Both the position numbers and the translations under genes were made by a program. The notes under the pieces were generated by a model. That model saw only the letters and a list, made by a program, of their open reading frames with translations, searched no databases and was not told the origin of the DNA. DNA of 64,000 nt from Bradyrhizobium zhengyangense. Its GTDB lineage: Bacteria; Pseudomonadota; Alphaproteobacteria; Rhizobiales; Xanthobacteraceae. The DNA is taken from assembly GCF_022012435.1 (NCBI RefSeq), contig NZ_JAKLUA010000021.1, positions 1 through 64,000 of the forward strand, in the 5' to 3' direction. Positions 17,444 to 26,216 of the stretch are shown piece by piece; the stretch's first letter is position 1; the number at the start of each line of letters is the position of its first letter.

Positions 17444-18199
17444 TCACCCGTCTGTCTTGTTTTTTGGCGTTTTTTGGCGCCCGGGCCGATTCGGGGCTTT
17501 GGGTGGGATTTGGGCCCACAAATCAGGTCGCCGGGCCTCCGTCAGGGCCTCGGATTGCGCCCGCCGCCAGGAGGCGACCTTGGCATGATCGCCCGAGGTC
17601 AGGATCTCGGGGATCGGAACCCCCTCGAACAGCTGCGGGCGGGTGTATTGGGGGTATTCGAGCAGGCCGTCCGAAAAGCTCTCCTCGGTTCCCGAGGCTT
17701 CCTTGCCCATCACCCCCGGCAGCAGGCGGACGCAGGCGTCGATCAGCGCCATCGCGGCGATTTCGCCCCCGGACAGCACGTAATCGCCGATCGAGACCTC
17801 CTCCAGGCCGCGCGCATCGATCACCCGCTGGTCGATCCCCTCGAACCGCCCGCAGACGATGAGGGGGCCGGGGCTCCGGGCCAGCTCCACCACGCGCGCC
17901 TGGGTCAATGGCCGACCCCGCGGGCTCATGAGCAGCTTCGGCCGGTCCGGGCCGATCTCGGCGGCATCGATCGCCGCGGCCAACACATCGGCCCGCAGCA
18001 CCATGCCCGGCCCGCCACCGGCCGGGGTGTCATCGACGCTGCGATGGCGATCGGTGGCGGAGGCCCGGATATCCCGCGCCTCGATCTGCCACAGGCCGGA
18101 GGCCAGCGCCCGGCCGGCCAGGCTCACGCCGAGCGGTCCCGGAAACATCTCCGGAAACAGCGTCAGCACCGTCGCGCGCCAGGGTGGGGGGTTGGTCAT
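17444..18199 (-). CDS. trmD: tRNA (guanine-N1-)-methyltransferase
   Basis: It methylates N1 of G37 in tRNAs reading CNN codons, using S-adenosylmethionine, to prevent frameshifting. The SPOUT-knot signatures are MSPRGRPLTQ, CGRFEGIDQRV and IGDYVLSGGE. An upstream TTG directly precedes the ATG at 18199; I chose the ATG, giving 251 residues. A repeat element (18213-18345) separates it from rimM, where these genes are often tightly packed. Confidence 0.97.
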   Translation of the reverse strand: MTNPPPWRATVLTLFPEMFPGPLGVSLAGRALASGLWQIEARDIRASATDRHRSVDDTPAGGGPGMVLRADVLAAAIDAAEIGPDRPKLLMSPRGRPLTQARVVELARSPGPLIVCGRFEGIDQRVIDARGLEEVSIGDYVLSGGEIAAMALIDACVRLLPGVMGKEASGTEESFSDGLLEYPQYTRPQLFEGVPIPEILTSGDHAKVASWRRAQSEALTEARRPDLWAQIPPKAPNRPGRQKTPKNKTDG

Positions 18200-18212
18200 C
18201 AAATCTCAGCTT

Positions 18213-18345
18213 TCGTCGTCCCGGGGCGCTCAAAGCGCGAGCCCGGGACCCATCATCACCGCACTTCGTTTTGCGATGTCTCGGGCTACCAGCTTAGCGA
18301 AAAAATTCGGCCCGTGGTTATGGGTCGCCGCCTTCGCGGGGACGA
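18213..18345. repeat. Palindromic repeat between trmD and rimM, extending into rimM
   Basis: Its left end is CGTCGTCCCGGGGCGC and its right end CGGGGACGAC. Related ends occur at 22193-22218, 26091-26190 and other sites. The right arm overlaps the last codons of rimM (stop at 18318-18320), so those residues come from the repeat. Confidence 0.8.
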
Positions 18346-18872
18346 CTCGTGGATCGAGCTTCGTCCTTGTCGCCCTCGATCTCCTGCGGCAGCGCGATCA
18401 CGACGCGGCCGCCTTTGAGATCGACCTCTGGCACCACGGCGTTCGTGAACGGCAGCAGCATCGTCGCGCCCTTGAGCGGCGCGATCTCGATGATGTCGCC
18501 GGCGCCGAAATTATGGATCGCGAGCACGCGGCCGAGCGCATCGCCGTCAGTGGTGACGGCGGCGAGCCCGATCAGATCGGCGTGGTAATATTCGTCCTCG
18601 TCGGTCGCGGGCAATTTGTCGCGCGCGACGTAGAGTTCGATGCCGTTGAGGCGCTCGGCCTCATCGCGGGTAGCGACGCCCTTGAAGGTCGCGACCAGAT
18701 GGTCCTTCGCTTCGCGGACCTGCGCCAGCTCGAACTGGCGCTTGCCGTCCTTGGAGAGAAGCGGACCGTAGCGCTTCACGGCAAAGGGATCTTCAGTGAA
18801 GGTCCACAGCTTGACCGCACCGCGCACACCATGCGCGGCGCCGATCCGCGCGACGCAGATCAGCGCCGACAT
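18318..18872 (-). CDS. rimM: Ribosome maturation factor RimM
   Basis: RimM binds S19 and helps mature the 30S head. The 184 residues have the N-terminal RimM domain (ICVARIGAAHGVRGAVKLWTF) and a C-terminal PRC barrel (GDALGRVLAIHNFGAGDIIEI). The last residues, TSRPREGGDP, are encoded by the palindromic repeat that overlaps the 3' end, so they look like an acquired tail. It starts 10 bp after the rpsP stop. Confidence 0.96.
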   Translation of the reverse strand: MSALICVARIGAAHGVRGAVKLWTFTEDPFAVKRYGPLLSKDGKRQFELAQVREAKDHLVATFKGVATRDEAERLNGIELYVARDKLPATDEDEYYHADLIGLAAVTTDGDALGRVLAIHNFGAGDIIEIAPLKGATMLLPFTNAVVPEVDLKGGRVVIALPQEIEGDKDEARSTSRPREGGDP

Positions 18873-18882
18873 GGCCTAGCCC

Positions 18883-19215
18883 TTAAGCCTTCGCAGCGGC
18901 TTCGGCCTGCGCCTTGCGCTCCTTGCGCGGCACGGCCTTCTCGGGGTTGTTGCGCGCTTCGCGCTTCTTGACGCCGGCGGCGTCGAGGAAGCGGGACACG
19001 CGGTCCGACGGCTGCGCGCCCTTGGCGAGCCAGGCCTTCACCTTGTCCATGTCGAGCTTCAGGCGGGTCTCGTTGTCCTTCGGCAGCAGCGGGTTGAAGT
19101 AGCCGAGGCGTTCGATGAAGCGGCCATCGCGGGGGAAACGCGAATCGGCGACGACGACGTGATAGACGGGACGCTTCTTGGTGCCTGCGCGGGCGAGGCG
19201 GATAACGACGGACAT
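18883..19215 (-). CDS. rpsP: 30S ribosomal protein S16
   Basis: S16 is an assembly protein of the 30S body. The conserved start MSVVIRLARAGTKKRPVYHVV and RFIERLGYFNPL are clear. The 110 residues include a Lys/Ala-rich C-terminal extension common in alphaproteobacteria. It lies 85 bp downstream of ffh on the same strand and opens the rpsP-rimM-trmD-rplS group. Confidence 0.98.
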   Translation of the reverse strand: MSVVIRLARAGTKKRPVYHVVVADSRFPRDGRFIERLGYFNPLLPKDNETRLKLDMDKVKAWLAKGAQPSDRVSRFLDAAGVKKREARNNPEKAVPRKERKAQAEAAAKA

Positions 19216-19300
19216 CTAGTTCTCCTTCAAAGTACGTTTTGTTCGGTTGATTGGTATTCCGCGTTGCGCGAGACCGGAGCGATCCCTCGCGACGAATTCC

Positions 19301-20848
19301 TCATTTCTTCTTGCCCGGGAAACCGCCGAGACCCGGCAGCGTCGGCTTGCCGCTCAGCCCGGTCAGTCCGGGCAGGTTCGGCAGGCCGGTGCGAAGACCC
19401 GGCGGCAAATCCTTCGGCAGGCTGGGCAGACCCTGTCCGCCGCCACTCTGCATCTTCTCCTGCAGCGCCTTCATCTCCTCCGGAGACGGCATCTTCATGC
19501 CGCCGCCAAAGCCCATCGCCTGCGCGATGCCGGCGAGCGGTCCGCGCTTGCCCGAGCCCATCGCCTTCATCACGTCGGCCATGTTCCGGTGCATCTTCAG
19601 GAGCTTGTTGACCTGCTCGACGCTCTGGCCGCTGCCTGCAGCGATGCGCTTCTTGCGGCTCGCTTTCAGCAGATCCGGATGACGGCGCTCGTCGCGCGTC
19701 ATGGAATCGATCACCGCGACTTGGCGTTTCAAGATCTTGTCGTCGATGCCGGCGGCCGCGATCTGGTTCTTCATCTTGGCGATGCCGGGCATCATGCCCA
19801 TCAGGCCGCTGATGCCGCCCATATTCGCCATCTGCAGCAGCTGCTCGCGCATGTCGTTGAGGTCGAACTGACCCTTGCGCATACGCTCGGCAGTGCGCGC
19901 AGCCTTCTCGGCGTCGATATTGGCGGCGGCGCGCTCGACCAGTGACACGACGTCACCCATGCCGAGGATGCGGCCGGCGATACGATCAGGATGGAAATCT
20001 TCCAGCGCGTCGGTCTTTTCACCGGTACCGATCAGCTTGATCGGCTTGCCGGTGACCGCGCGCATCGACAGCGCAGCGCCGCCGCGGCCGTCGCCGTCGA
20101 CGCGCGTCAGAACGATGCCGGTGAGGCCGACGCGCTGGTCGAACGCGCGCGCGAGATTCACGGCGTCCTGGCCGGTGAGGCTGTCCGCGACCAGCAGCAC
20201 CTCATGCGGATTGGCAGCGGCTTTGATCGCGGCGGCTTCCGCCATCATCTCTTCGTCGAGCGTGGTGCGGCCGGCGGTGTCGAGCAGCACGATGTCGTAG
20301 CCGCCGAGCTTGCCGGCTTCCAGCGCGCGCTTCGCAATCTGCGGCGGTTGCTGTCCCGCCACGATCGGCAGGGTCGGAATGTCGAGGTCGCGGCCTAACA
20401 CCGCGAGCTGCTCCATCGCCGCCGGGCGATAGACGTCGAGCGAGGCCATCAGCACCTTGCGCTTGTCGCGCTGGACCAGGCGGCGGGCGAGCTTTGCGGT
20501 GGTGGTGGTCTTACCGGAGCCTTGCAGGCCGACCATCATGATCGGCACCGGCGGCACGGAATTGACGTCGATGGTCTGGCTTTCGGCGCCGAGCGTGTTG
20601 ATCAGCTCGTCATGGACGATCTTGACCACCATCTGGCCTGGTGTGACCGACTTGACGACGGTGGCGCCGATCGCCTGCTCGCGGACGCGTTCGGTGAAGC
20701 TGCGCACGACTTCGAGCGCAACGTCGGCCTCGAGCAGCGCGCGGCGCACCTCGCGCATCGCGGCGTCGACGTCCTTTTCGGTCAGCGCACCGCGCCCCGT
20801 CAGACGATCGAGAATGCCACCAAGCCGTTCCGACAGATTGTCGAACAA
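19301..20848 (-). CDS. ffh: Signal recognition particle protein Ffh
   Basis: The SRP GTPase binds signal sequences and 4.5S RNA and docks on FtsY. An N domain (FDNLSERLGGILDRLTGRG) is followed by the G domain (GLQGSGKTTTTAKLA, DTAGRTTLDE, TRVDGDGRGG) and a Met-rich M domain with a Gly/Pro-rich tail. The family starts MFDNLSE, but here the codon before FDNLSE is TTG at 20848, with AAGGGA nine bases upstream. I infer a TTG start, giving 515 residues. The earlier in-frame start at 20896 would add non-family sequence. Confidence 0.95.
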   Translation of the reverse strand: MFDNLSERLGGILDRLTGRGALTEKDVDAAMREVRRALLEADVALEVVRSFTERVREQAIGATVVKSVTPGQMVVKIVHDELINTLGAESQTIDVNSVPPVPIMMVGLQGSGKTTTTAKLARRLVQRDKRKVLMASLDVYRPAAMEQLAVLGRDLDIPTLPIVAGQQPPQIAKRALEAGKLGGYDIVLLDTAGRTTLDEEMMAEAAAIKAAANPHEVLLVADSLTGQDAVNLARAFDQRVGLTGIVLTRVDGDGRGGAALSMRAVTGKPIKLIGTGEKTDALEDFHPDRIAGRILGMGDVVSLVERAAANIDAEKAARTAERMRKGQFDLNDMREQLLQMANMGGISGLMGMMPGIAKMKNQIAAAGIDDKILKRQVAVIDSMTRDERRHPDLLKASRKKRIAAGSGQSVEQVNKLLKMHRNMADVMKAMGSGKRGPLAGIAQAMGFGGGMKMPSPEEMKALQEKMQSGGGQGLPSLPKDLPPGLRTGLPNLPGLTGLSGKPTLPGLGGFPGKKK

Positions 20849-21163
20849 TGCAATTGTCCCTTGTCCTGCTCGCCAGAATGGCGATCTTCCAAACACCTTT
20901 GCGCCCGAGGGCGCATCGCGCTGTCGGGCGTTGACCTCTGGCCTCCGGGGCCAGTCGGCGGGTCGAAAAGAAAGCCTTTCCGAGAAAGTGGCGGGGTTAA
21001 ACGCCGCTCACGCCCAAAAGTCAAGGAAAGTTAGGGTGCTGGGACGCCATTGCCAGGCCAAGGCCTTGAAATCAGGCACTTTCCGCCGACGGGTTCCTTT
21101 TTCGTCAAGCCCGCCCATATAGCCGGTGATGTCTTACCGCCGCAACCAGCCCTGAGCCCCGCC
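20849..21163. other. Intergenic region between ffh and the MBL gene
   Basis: These 315 bases hold no convincing gene. Short hairpins are visible: TGCGCC-cgag-GGCGCA near 20906, CTGGCC-tccgg-GGCCAG near 20940 and CTTTC-cga-GAAAG near 20980. They could structure the ffh leader, but none ends in a T-run and I see no SRP RNA signature. Confidence 0.4.
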
Positions 21164-22165
21164 GTGCCGATCACCCGCCGCCGCCTGAAAACCTATGACG
21201 GCCCCGTCTCCGACCATTTCAACGGTCTGCATTTCTTCGATCCCGACGGCGCGCCGCCAAAGCCACTCCGCGAGGTGCTGCGCTGGCAGTTCAGCGGTCG
21301 GCGGGAGCGGGCCAAATGGCCCGATTGGGCCCCGAGCCCTCATGTCGACACGCCGCCGGAGCGGGTCGATGGCGGCAAGGTGCGGCTCTCCTTCGTTGGC
21401 CATGCGAGCTGGCTGATCCAGGCCGGCGGCCTCAACATTCTCGTCGATCCGGTCTGGTCCTCGCGGGTCTCGCCGGTCGGCTTTGCCGGGCCGAAGCGGC
21501 ACAATGATCCCGGCATCGCCTTCGAGAAGCTGCCGAAGGTCGATGTCGTGCTGGTCTCGCACGGCCATTACGATCATCTCGACATGGCGACGCTATCGCG
21601 GCTTGCCAAGAATTTTGCGCCGCGCGTGGTCACGCCGCTCGGTAATGACGTGACGATGCGCGGCGCCGATTCCACCATCAAGGTGGAGGCCTTCGACTGG
21701 CACGATCGCGTCGAGCTCGGCGGCGGCGTTGCGGCGCATCTGGTGCCGACACGGCACTGGACCGCGCGCGGCATGTTCGATCGCAACAAGGCGCTGTGGG
21801 CGAGCTTTGTGCTGGAGACGCCGGCCGGAAAAATCTACGTGGTCTGCGATTCCGGCTATGGCGATGGCCGGCATTTTCGTCGCGTCGCCGAGAAGCACGG
21901 GCCGCTGCGCCTCGCGATCCTTCCCATCGGCGCCTACGAGCCGCGCTGGTTCATGCGCGACCAGCACATGAATCCGGAAGATGCGGTGAAGGCGCTGGGT
22001 GATTGCGGCGCCGAGCAGGCGCTCGGGCATCATCACGGCACGTTCCAACTGACCGACGAGGCGATCGATGCGCCTGCGAAGGCGCTGGTGGAAGCGCTCG
22101 ATGCGGCGAATATTCCGCAGGAGCGGTTCGTGGCGATGAAGCCGGGGCAGGTCGTGGAGATTTAG
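21164..22165 (+). CDS. MBL-fold metallo-hydrolase (NAPE-PLD/UlaG-like)
   Basis: The metallo-beta-lactamase fold is marked by VSHGHYDHLD, the HxHxDH dinuclear metal site, and later metal histidines in PTRHWTARG and GHHHGTF. The overall plan (FVGHASWLIQAGGLNILVDPVWS, then ILPIGAYEPRWFM) fits the N-acyl-phosphatidylethanolamine phospholipase D-like group. The true bacterial substrate is unknown. No ATG is near the 5' end; I chose the GTG at 21164, where family-like sequence (PITRRRLKTYDGPVSDHF) begins. A TTG at 21050 is the longer alternative. Confidence 0.85.
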   Translation: MPITRRRLKTYDGPVSDHFNGLHFFDPDGAPPKPLREVLRWQFSGRRERAKWPDWAPSPHVDTPPERVDGGKVRLSFVGHASWLIQAGGLNILVDPVWSSRVSPVGFAGPKRHNDPGIAFEKLPKVDVVLVSHGHYDHLDMATLSRLAKNFAPRVVTPLGNDVTMRGADSTIKVEAFDWHDRVELGGGVAAHLVPTRHWTARGMFDRNKALWASFVLETPAGKIYVVCDSGYGDGRHFRRVAEKHGPLRLAILPIGAYEPRWFMRDQHMNPEDAVKALGDCGAEQALGHHHGTFQLTDEAIDAPAKALVEALDAANIPQERFVAMKPGQVVEI

Positions 22166-22192
22166 CGCCCGCTCTCGCAACACATTGATCTC

Positions 22193-22218
22193 GTCGTCCC
22201 GGCGTTCGCCGGGACGAC
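22193..22218. repeat. Short GTCGTCCCGGC hairpin
   Basis: GTCGTCCCGGC and GCCGGGACGAC are exact complements around GTTC. It sits between two convergent genes and matches the ends of the larger repeats at 18213-18345. No T-run follows. Confidence 0.75.
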
Positions 22219-22258
22219 ACTATTGCTGTAGCGACAGTGTGCCTCTTGCGAAGCTCTC

Positions 22259-22966
22259 TTATTGCTCTTTCGGCTTGATCGCCCAGCTCACATTCACCGT
22301 CACCGACAGCGTTTCCTCGCCAGGTGCTACCGCGGCGGGCGCGGCCATCGGGGCTGCGGCCATGCGGCCCTTGAACAGCGGCATCGGAGCGCCGCCTTCG
22401 GAGACGCTGAGCGGCGCACCCAGCGTGACGCCGGTGGCCTTGGCGTAGATCTCGGCCTTGCGGCGGGCATCGGCGACCGCCTGCTCGCGCGCATCGTCGA
22501 GCAGCTTGGAGGCCTGCGTCACCTCGAACGAGATGTTGCCGATGTCGTTCGCGCCGGCGCTGACCAGCGTGTCGATGACGCCGGCGACCTTGGTCACGTC
22601 GCGAATTTTCACGGTGACGCGGTTGGAGGCGCGGAAGCCGACCACGGGATTAGCGCCGGTTGAGCGGTTCGGCGCATATTGCGGCTGCAGCGACAGGCGC
22701 GAGGTCTGGTAGTCCTTCTCGGGGATTCCCGCGCCCTTCAGCGCCAGCAGCACCTTGCCCATCGCCGCGTTGTTGGCATCGGACGCTTCCTTCGCCGACT
22801 TGGCATCGTTGGCGACGCCGGCATCGATCTGCGCAAGGTCAGGTGCTGCCGAGACCGTCGCCTCGCCGCTCACCGAGATGGCGGACGGGAAATCATCGGC
22901 GAGCGCGGGCATCGTGGCAGCGACGATTGCGGCCAGGGAAACAACAAGCGCGGCAGGTTTTTTCAT
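22259..22966 (-). CDS. SIMPL domain (DUF541) exported protein
   Basis: The 235-residue product has a signal peptide (residues 1-24, ending MPALA) and a SIMPL/DUF541 domain (ISVSGEATVSAAPDLAQI, then VTVKIRDVTKVAGVIDTLV and ARRKAEIYAKATGV). Family members sit in the periplasm or outer membrane and form oligomers; the function is poorly defined. I chose the ATG at 22966; a GTG at 22975 would overlap the upstream stop as GTGA. It is co-directional with the GyrI-like gene, so the two form an operon. Confidence 0.85.
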   Translation of the reverse strand: MKKPAALVVSLAAIVAATMPALADDFPSAISVSGEATVSAAPDLAQIDAGVANDAKSAKEASDANNAAMGKVLLALKGAGIPEKDYQTSRLSLQPQYAPNRSTGANPVVGFRASNRVTVKIRDVTKVAGVIDTLVSAGANDIGNISFEVTQASKLLDDAREQAVADARRKAEIYAKATGVTLGAPLSVSEGGAPMPLFKGRMAAAPMAAPAAVAPGEETLSVTVNVSWAIKPKEQ

Positions 22967-22971
22967 CGGTC

Positions 22972-23733
22972 TCACTTCAGCGGTACGAACACATTGATCA
23001 CGAGCTTGTCCTCTGCCGTCTTGAGCGGATCGGTGAGGTACTCCTCGATGAACGTGTCCTTGGCTTCCAGCTTCTTGTCGTCGAGGTGATTGGTGATCGC
23101 CTCATAGGTGTTGTCCATGTTGTCGTAGGAGCCGCGATGGACGAATTTCAGCGCCTTGCCTTCGGGCGATTTGCCGATGCTCATGTCCTTGGGCAGGTTC
23201 TTCGGATCCTGGTCGACAGGGATTTCGGCGAAGAAGGTGAAGCCGGTGTCATCAGTCGAGGTGTAGACGATCATCGCGTTGCCGGCGTGCTTGATGCCCT
23301 GCTTGTCGAGCAGCGCGTTCAGCGCCTTGAAGGCGTCGACCAGGGTGTCGAAGGCCGAGTCCCAATTGGCGGTGCCCTTGACCATCAAGACTTTCCTGGA
23401 CTCGAGCGTGGTCTCCAGGCCGAAGGGGTCGGCGGTCTGAACCGGGGCCGGCGTGGCGGCCGCAGCGGGCGGCGGTGTTGCAGGGCTCGGTGAGGCGCTG
23501 GCTGCGGGAGAGGGCGATGCCGCTGGCGCGGGCGAGGCACTGGCAGCCGGCGACGGCGTTGCTTCGGGCGAAGCGCTGGCGGCCGGAGAGGGTGAGGCCG
23601 ACGGGGCCGGCGAGGGGCTTGCCGAGGCCGCAGGCGCCGGGCTCGGGGTCTGCGCGAGGGCGCCTGATAGCCCAAGCGACAAGGCCGCTGCCGGGATCAG
23701 CGCGGCCAGAGCAAGACGACGAAACCCAATCAT
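22972..23733 (-). CDS. Exported GyrI-like (SOUL-type) ligand-binding domain protein
   Basis: The 253-residue protein has a signal peptide, then about 70 residues of Ala/Ser/Pro repeats (residues 29-100), then a GyrI-like effector-binding domain (TADPFGLETTLESRKVLMVK ... FFAEIPVDQDP ... YEAITNHLDDKKLEAKD). The linker would hold the domain away from the membrane or wall. Members bind small molecules, but the ligand is unknown. It lies directly upstream of the SIMPL gene, with a spacing of a few bases. Confidence 0.75.
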   Translation of the reverse strand: MIGFRRLALAALIPAAALSLGLSGALAQTPSPAPAASASPSPAPSASPSPAASASPEATPSPAASASPAPAASPSPAASASPSPATPPPAAAATPAPVQTADPFGLETTLESRKVLMVKGTANWDSAFDTLVDAFKALNALLDKQGIKHAGNAMIVYTSTDDTGFTFFAEIPVDQDPKNLPKDMSIGKSPEGKALKFVHRGSYDNMDNTYEAITNHLDDKKLEAKDTFIEEYLTDPLKTAEDKLVINVFVPLK

Positions 23734-23954
23734 TCTATTCTCCCCAAGGTCTTCCGTATCAAGGCCTTAACAACGAAGGCCAAAATCCGGTCGCGCATCC
23801 CCCGTCGCGCGAACTTTCGCCGTTCTAACACGCGAGCGCCAAATTCGTCCCATGACAGATGCGTCATGGCAGACGCTCCGGCCCTGCGGAGCGCAAATCA
23901 CTGGCCAGAGGGCTAAGGATCGCCATATAAGACGGGCGAAATTCGGGAATTTTC

Positions 23955-24830
23955 ATGAGCGCGCTCGCCAACCACGCATTTGCCAAGATGAACGGCATCG
24001 GCAACGAGATCGTCGTTGTCGACATGCGCGATTCTGCGGGCCGCATCACGCCCGATGACGCCCGCGCGGTGGCGTCCGCGCAGGGCGGCGTGCCCTATGA
24101 TCAGCTCATGGTGCTGCAGAAGCCCCGGCTCGACGGCACCGAGGCCTTCATCAGCATCTACAACAGTGACGGCTCCGAAGCTGGCGCCTGCGGCAACGGC
24201 ATGCGCTGCGTAGTCCGTCGCATCTTCGAGAAGAGCGGGCAGACCACGGTGACCTTCCAGACCGCGGCTGGCCTGCTCAATGCCTGGCAGGGCCCGGCGC
24301 CTGATCTCTACACCGTCGACATGGGCGCGCCGAAGTTCGGCTGGCAGGACATTCCGCTGGCGGAGGAGTTTCGCGACACCCGCTACATCGAATTGCAGAT
24401 CGGACCGATCGACAATCCGATCCTGCATTCGCCGTCCGTGGTCAGCATGGGCAATCCGCACGCGATCTTCTGGGTCGACGACGTCAACGCCTATGATCTC
24501 GAGCGCTTCGGCCCGCTGTTGGAAAATCATCCGATCTTCCCCGATCGCGCCAACATCACGCTCGCCCATATCGTCGATCGCGAGCACATCACGATGCGCA
24601 CCTGGGAGCGCGGCGCCGGCCTGACGAGGGCGTGCGGCTCGGCCGCCTGTGCGACTGCAGTCGCTGCGGCGCGGCTGAAGCGCACCGAGCGCAAGGTCGA
24701 GATGGCGTTGCCCGGCGGCAAGCTCGGCATCGAATGGCGTGAGCGCGACGACCACGTGTTGATGACGGGCACCGCGACCTTCGAATATGAAGGCAAGTTC
24801 GATCCGGCGCTGTTCGCGCCGGTGGGCTAA
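23955..24830 (+). CDS. dapF: Diaminopimelate epimerase
   Basis: It interconverts LL- and meso-diaminopimelate for lysine and peptidoglycan, by a two-cysteine, cofactor-independent mechanism. The catalytic pair is Cys79 in GACGNGMRC and Cys227 in RACGSAACAT. The 291 residues are near normal length, starting FAKMNGIGNEIVVVD. The stop overlaps the mtaB start in TAATG, so translation is probably coupled. Confidence 0.97.
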   Translation: MSALANHAFAKMNGIGNEIVVVDMRDSAGRITPDDARAVASAQGGVPYDQLMVLQKPRLDGTEAFISIYNSDGSEAGACGNGMRCVVRRIFEKSGQTTVTFQTAAGLLNAWQGPAPDLYTVDMGAPKFGWQDIPLAEEFRDTRYIELQIGPIDNPILHSPSVVSMGNPHAIFWVDDVNAYDLERFGPLLENHPIFPDRANITLAHIVDREHITMRTWERGAGLTRACGSAACATAVAAARLKRTERKVEMALPGGKLGIEWRERDDHVLMTGTATFEYEGKFDPALFAPVG

Positions 24831-26083
24831 TGGCCGTCGACATCGTCACCTTCGGCTGCCGCCTCAACGCGTTCGAGGCCGAGGTGATCCGCCGCGAAGC
24901 GGAGGGCGCGGGGCTTTCCGACACCATCGTCATCAACAGCTGCGCCGTCACCAATGAGGCGGTGGCGCAGGCACGCCAGTCGATTCGCAGGCTGAAACGC
25001 GAGCGGCCGGACGCGCGCATCGTCGTCACCGGCTGCGCGGCGCAGACGCAAAGCGCGATGTTCGCCGAGATGGCCGAGGTCGACCGCGTCGTCGGCAACG
25101 ACGACAAGATGCGCAGCGAAGCGTGGCGTGCAGCGCGCGACGCCTTCGATCTCGGTGCCGGCGAGAAGGTCGCGGTCAGCGATATCATGGCCGTGAAGGA
25201 CATGGCGCCGCATCTGATCGATGGCTATGCGAGCGGTCTGCCACGGGTGTTCGTGCAGGTGCAGAACGGTTGCGACCATCGCTGCACCTTCTGCATCATC
25301 CCCTATGGCCGCGGCAATTCGCGCTCGGTGCCGATGGGCGCGGTGGTCGATCAGGTGCGTACGCTGGTCGAGCGCGGTCATGCCGAGATCGTGCTGACCG
25401 GCGTCGATCTCACCAGCTATGGCGCTGATCTCCCGGGCGCGCCGAAGCTCGGCATGTTGACGAAGCAGATCTTGCGGCACGTGCCGGAGCTGAAGCGGTT
25501 GCGCATCTCCTCGATCGATTCGATCGAGGCGGATGCCGATCTGCTCGATGCCATCGCCGATGATGCCAGGCTGATGCCGCATCTGCATCTGTCGCTCCAG
25601 TCAGGCGACGACATGATCTTGAAGCGCATGAAGCGGCGGCACTTGCGCAGCGATGCGATCGCGTTCTGCGATCAGGTCCGCCGCTTGCGGCCGGATGTCG
25701 CGTTCGGCGCCGACATCATCGCGGGCTTCCCGACCGAGACGGACGAGATGTTTGCGCGCTCGCTCGATCTGGTCGAGGAATGCGGCCTGACGTTCCTGCA
25801 CGTCTTCCCCTATTCGCCACGCCCCGGCACGCCGGCTGCGAAGATGCCGCAGGTTGCGGGGCCCGCCATCAAGGAACGCGCGAAGCGGTTGCGGGTAGCG
25901 GGTGACGCTGCACTACGGCAGCGGCTGCAAGCCGAGATCGGCGCAACGCGCGAGGTGCTGATCGAGAGCGAAGGGCAGGGGCGGACGGAGCACTATCTAC
26001 CGGTGGCGATTGCGGGCGAGCGTGTGGGGAGCGTTGTATCGCTGAGGATTGCTGGCAATGATGGCGAGCGGCTGACCACGTAA
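24830..26083 (+). CDS. mtaB: tRNA t6A37 methylthiotransferase MtaB
   Basis: It converts t6A37 to ms2t6A37 in ANN-reading tRNAs using two [4Fe-4S] clusters and SAM. The N-terminal UPF0004 cluster ligands are Cys10, Cys38 and Cys69. The radical-SAM motif CDHRCTFC gives Cys148, Cys152 and Cys155. A TRAM-like domain follows from about residue 360. The 417 residues fit MtaB rather than MiaB. It overlaps dapF by one base. Confidence 0.94.
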   Translation: MAVDIVTFGCRLNAFEAEVIRREAEGAGLSDTIVINSCAVTNEAVAQARQSIRRLKRERPDARIVVTGCAAQTQSAMFAEMAEVDRVVGNDDKMRSEAWRAARDAFDLGAGEKVAVSDIMAVKDMAPHLIDGYASGLPRVFVQVQNGCDHRCTFCIIPYGRGNSRSVPMGAVVDQVRTLVERGHAEIVLTGVDLTSYGADLPGAPKLGMLTKQILRHVPELKRLRISSIDSIEADADLLDAIADDARLMPHLHLSLQSGDDMILKRMKRRHLRSDAIAFCDQVRRLRPDVAFGADIIAGFPTETDEMFARSLDLVEECGLTFLHVFPYSPRPGTPAAKMPQVAGPAIKERAKRLRVAGDAALRQRLQAEIGATREVLIESEGQGRTEHYLPVAIAGERVGSVVSLRIAGNDGERLTT

Positions 26084-26090
26084 TCCGCTG

Positions 26091-26190
26091 TCGTCGCCCG
26101 GCTTGACCGGGCGACCCAGTACGCTGCGGCTTCTCCGTAGCTCACTGCCGTCTCCGGAATGCTGGATCCCCCGCTTTCGCGGGGGATGAC
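26091..26190. repeat. Palindromic repeat after mtaB
   Basis: TCGTCGCCCGG ... GGGGGATGAC, with internal hairpins GTCGCCCGG/CCGGGCGAC and CCCCCGC/GCGGGGG. The inner CCAGTACGC and GCTGGATCC resemble the repeat between sucA and sucB. It lies between convergent mtaB and the DUF2336 gene. Confidence 0.8.
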
Positions 26191-26216
26191 ACCGTCAGTT
26201 TGGTGAAAAGCGAGTC

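Noticed and set aside
23400..23650. Short tandem repeats in the GyrI-like gene as a CRISPR or satellite array
   Set aside because: They encode an in-frame Ala/Ser/Pro linker and have no spacers.
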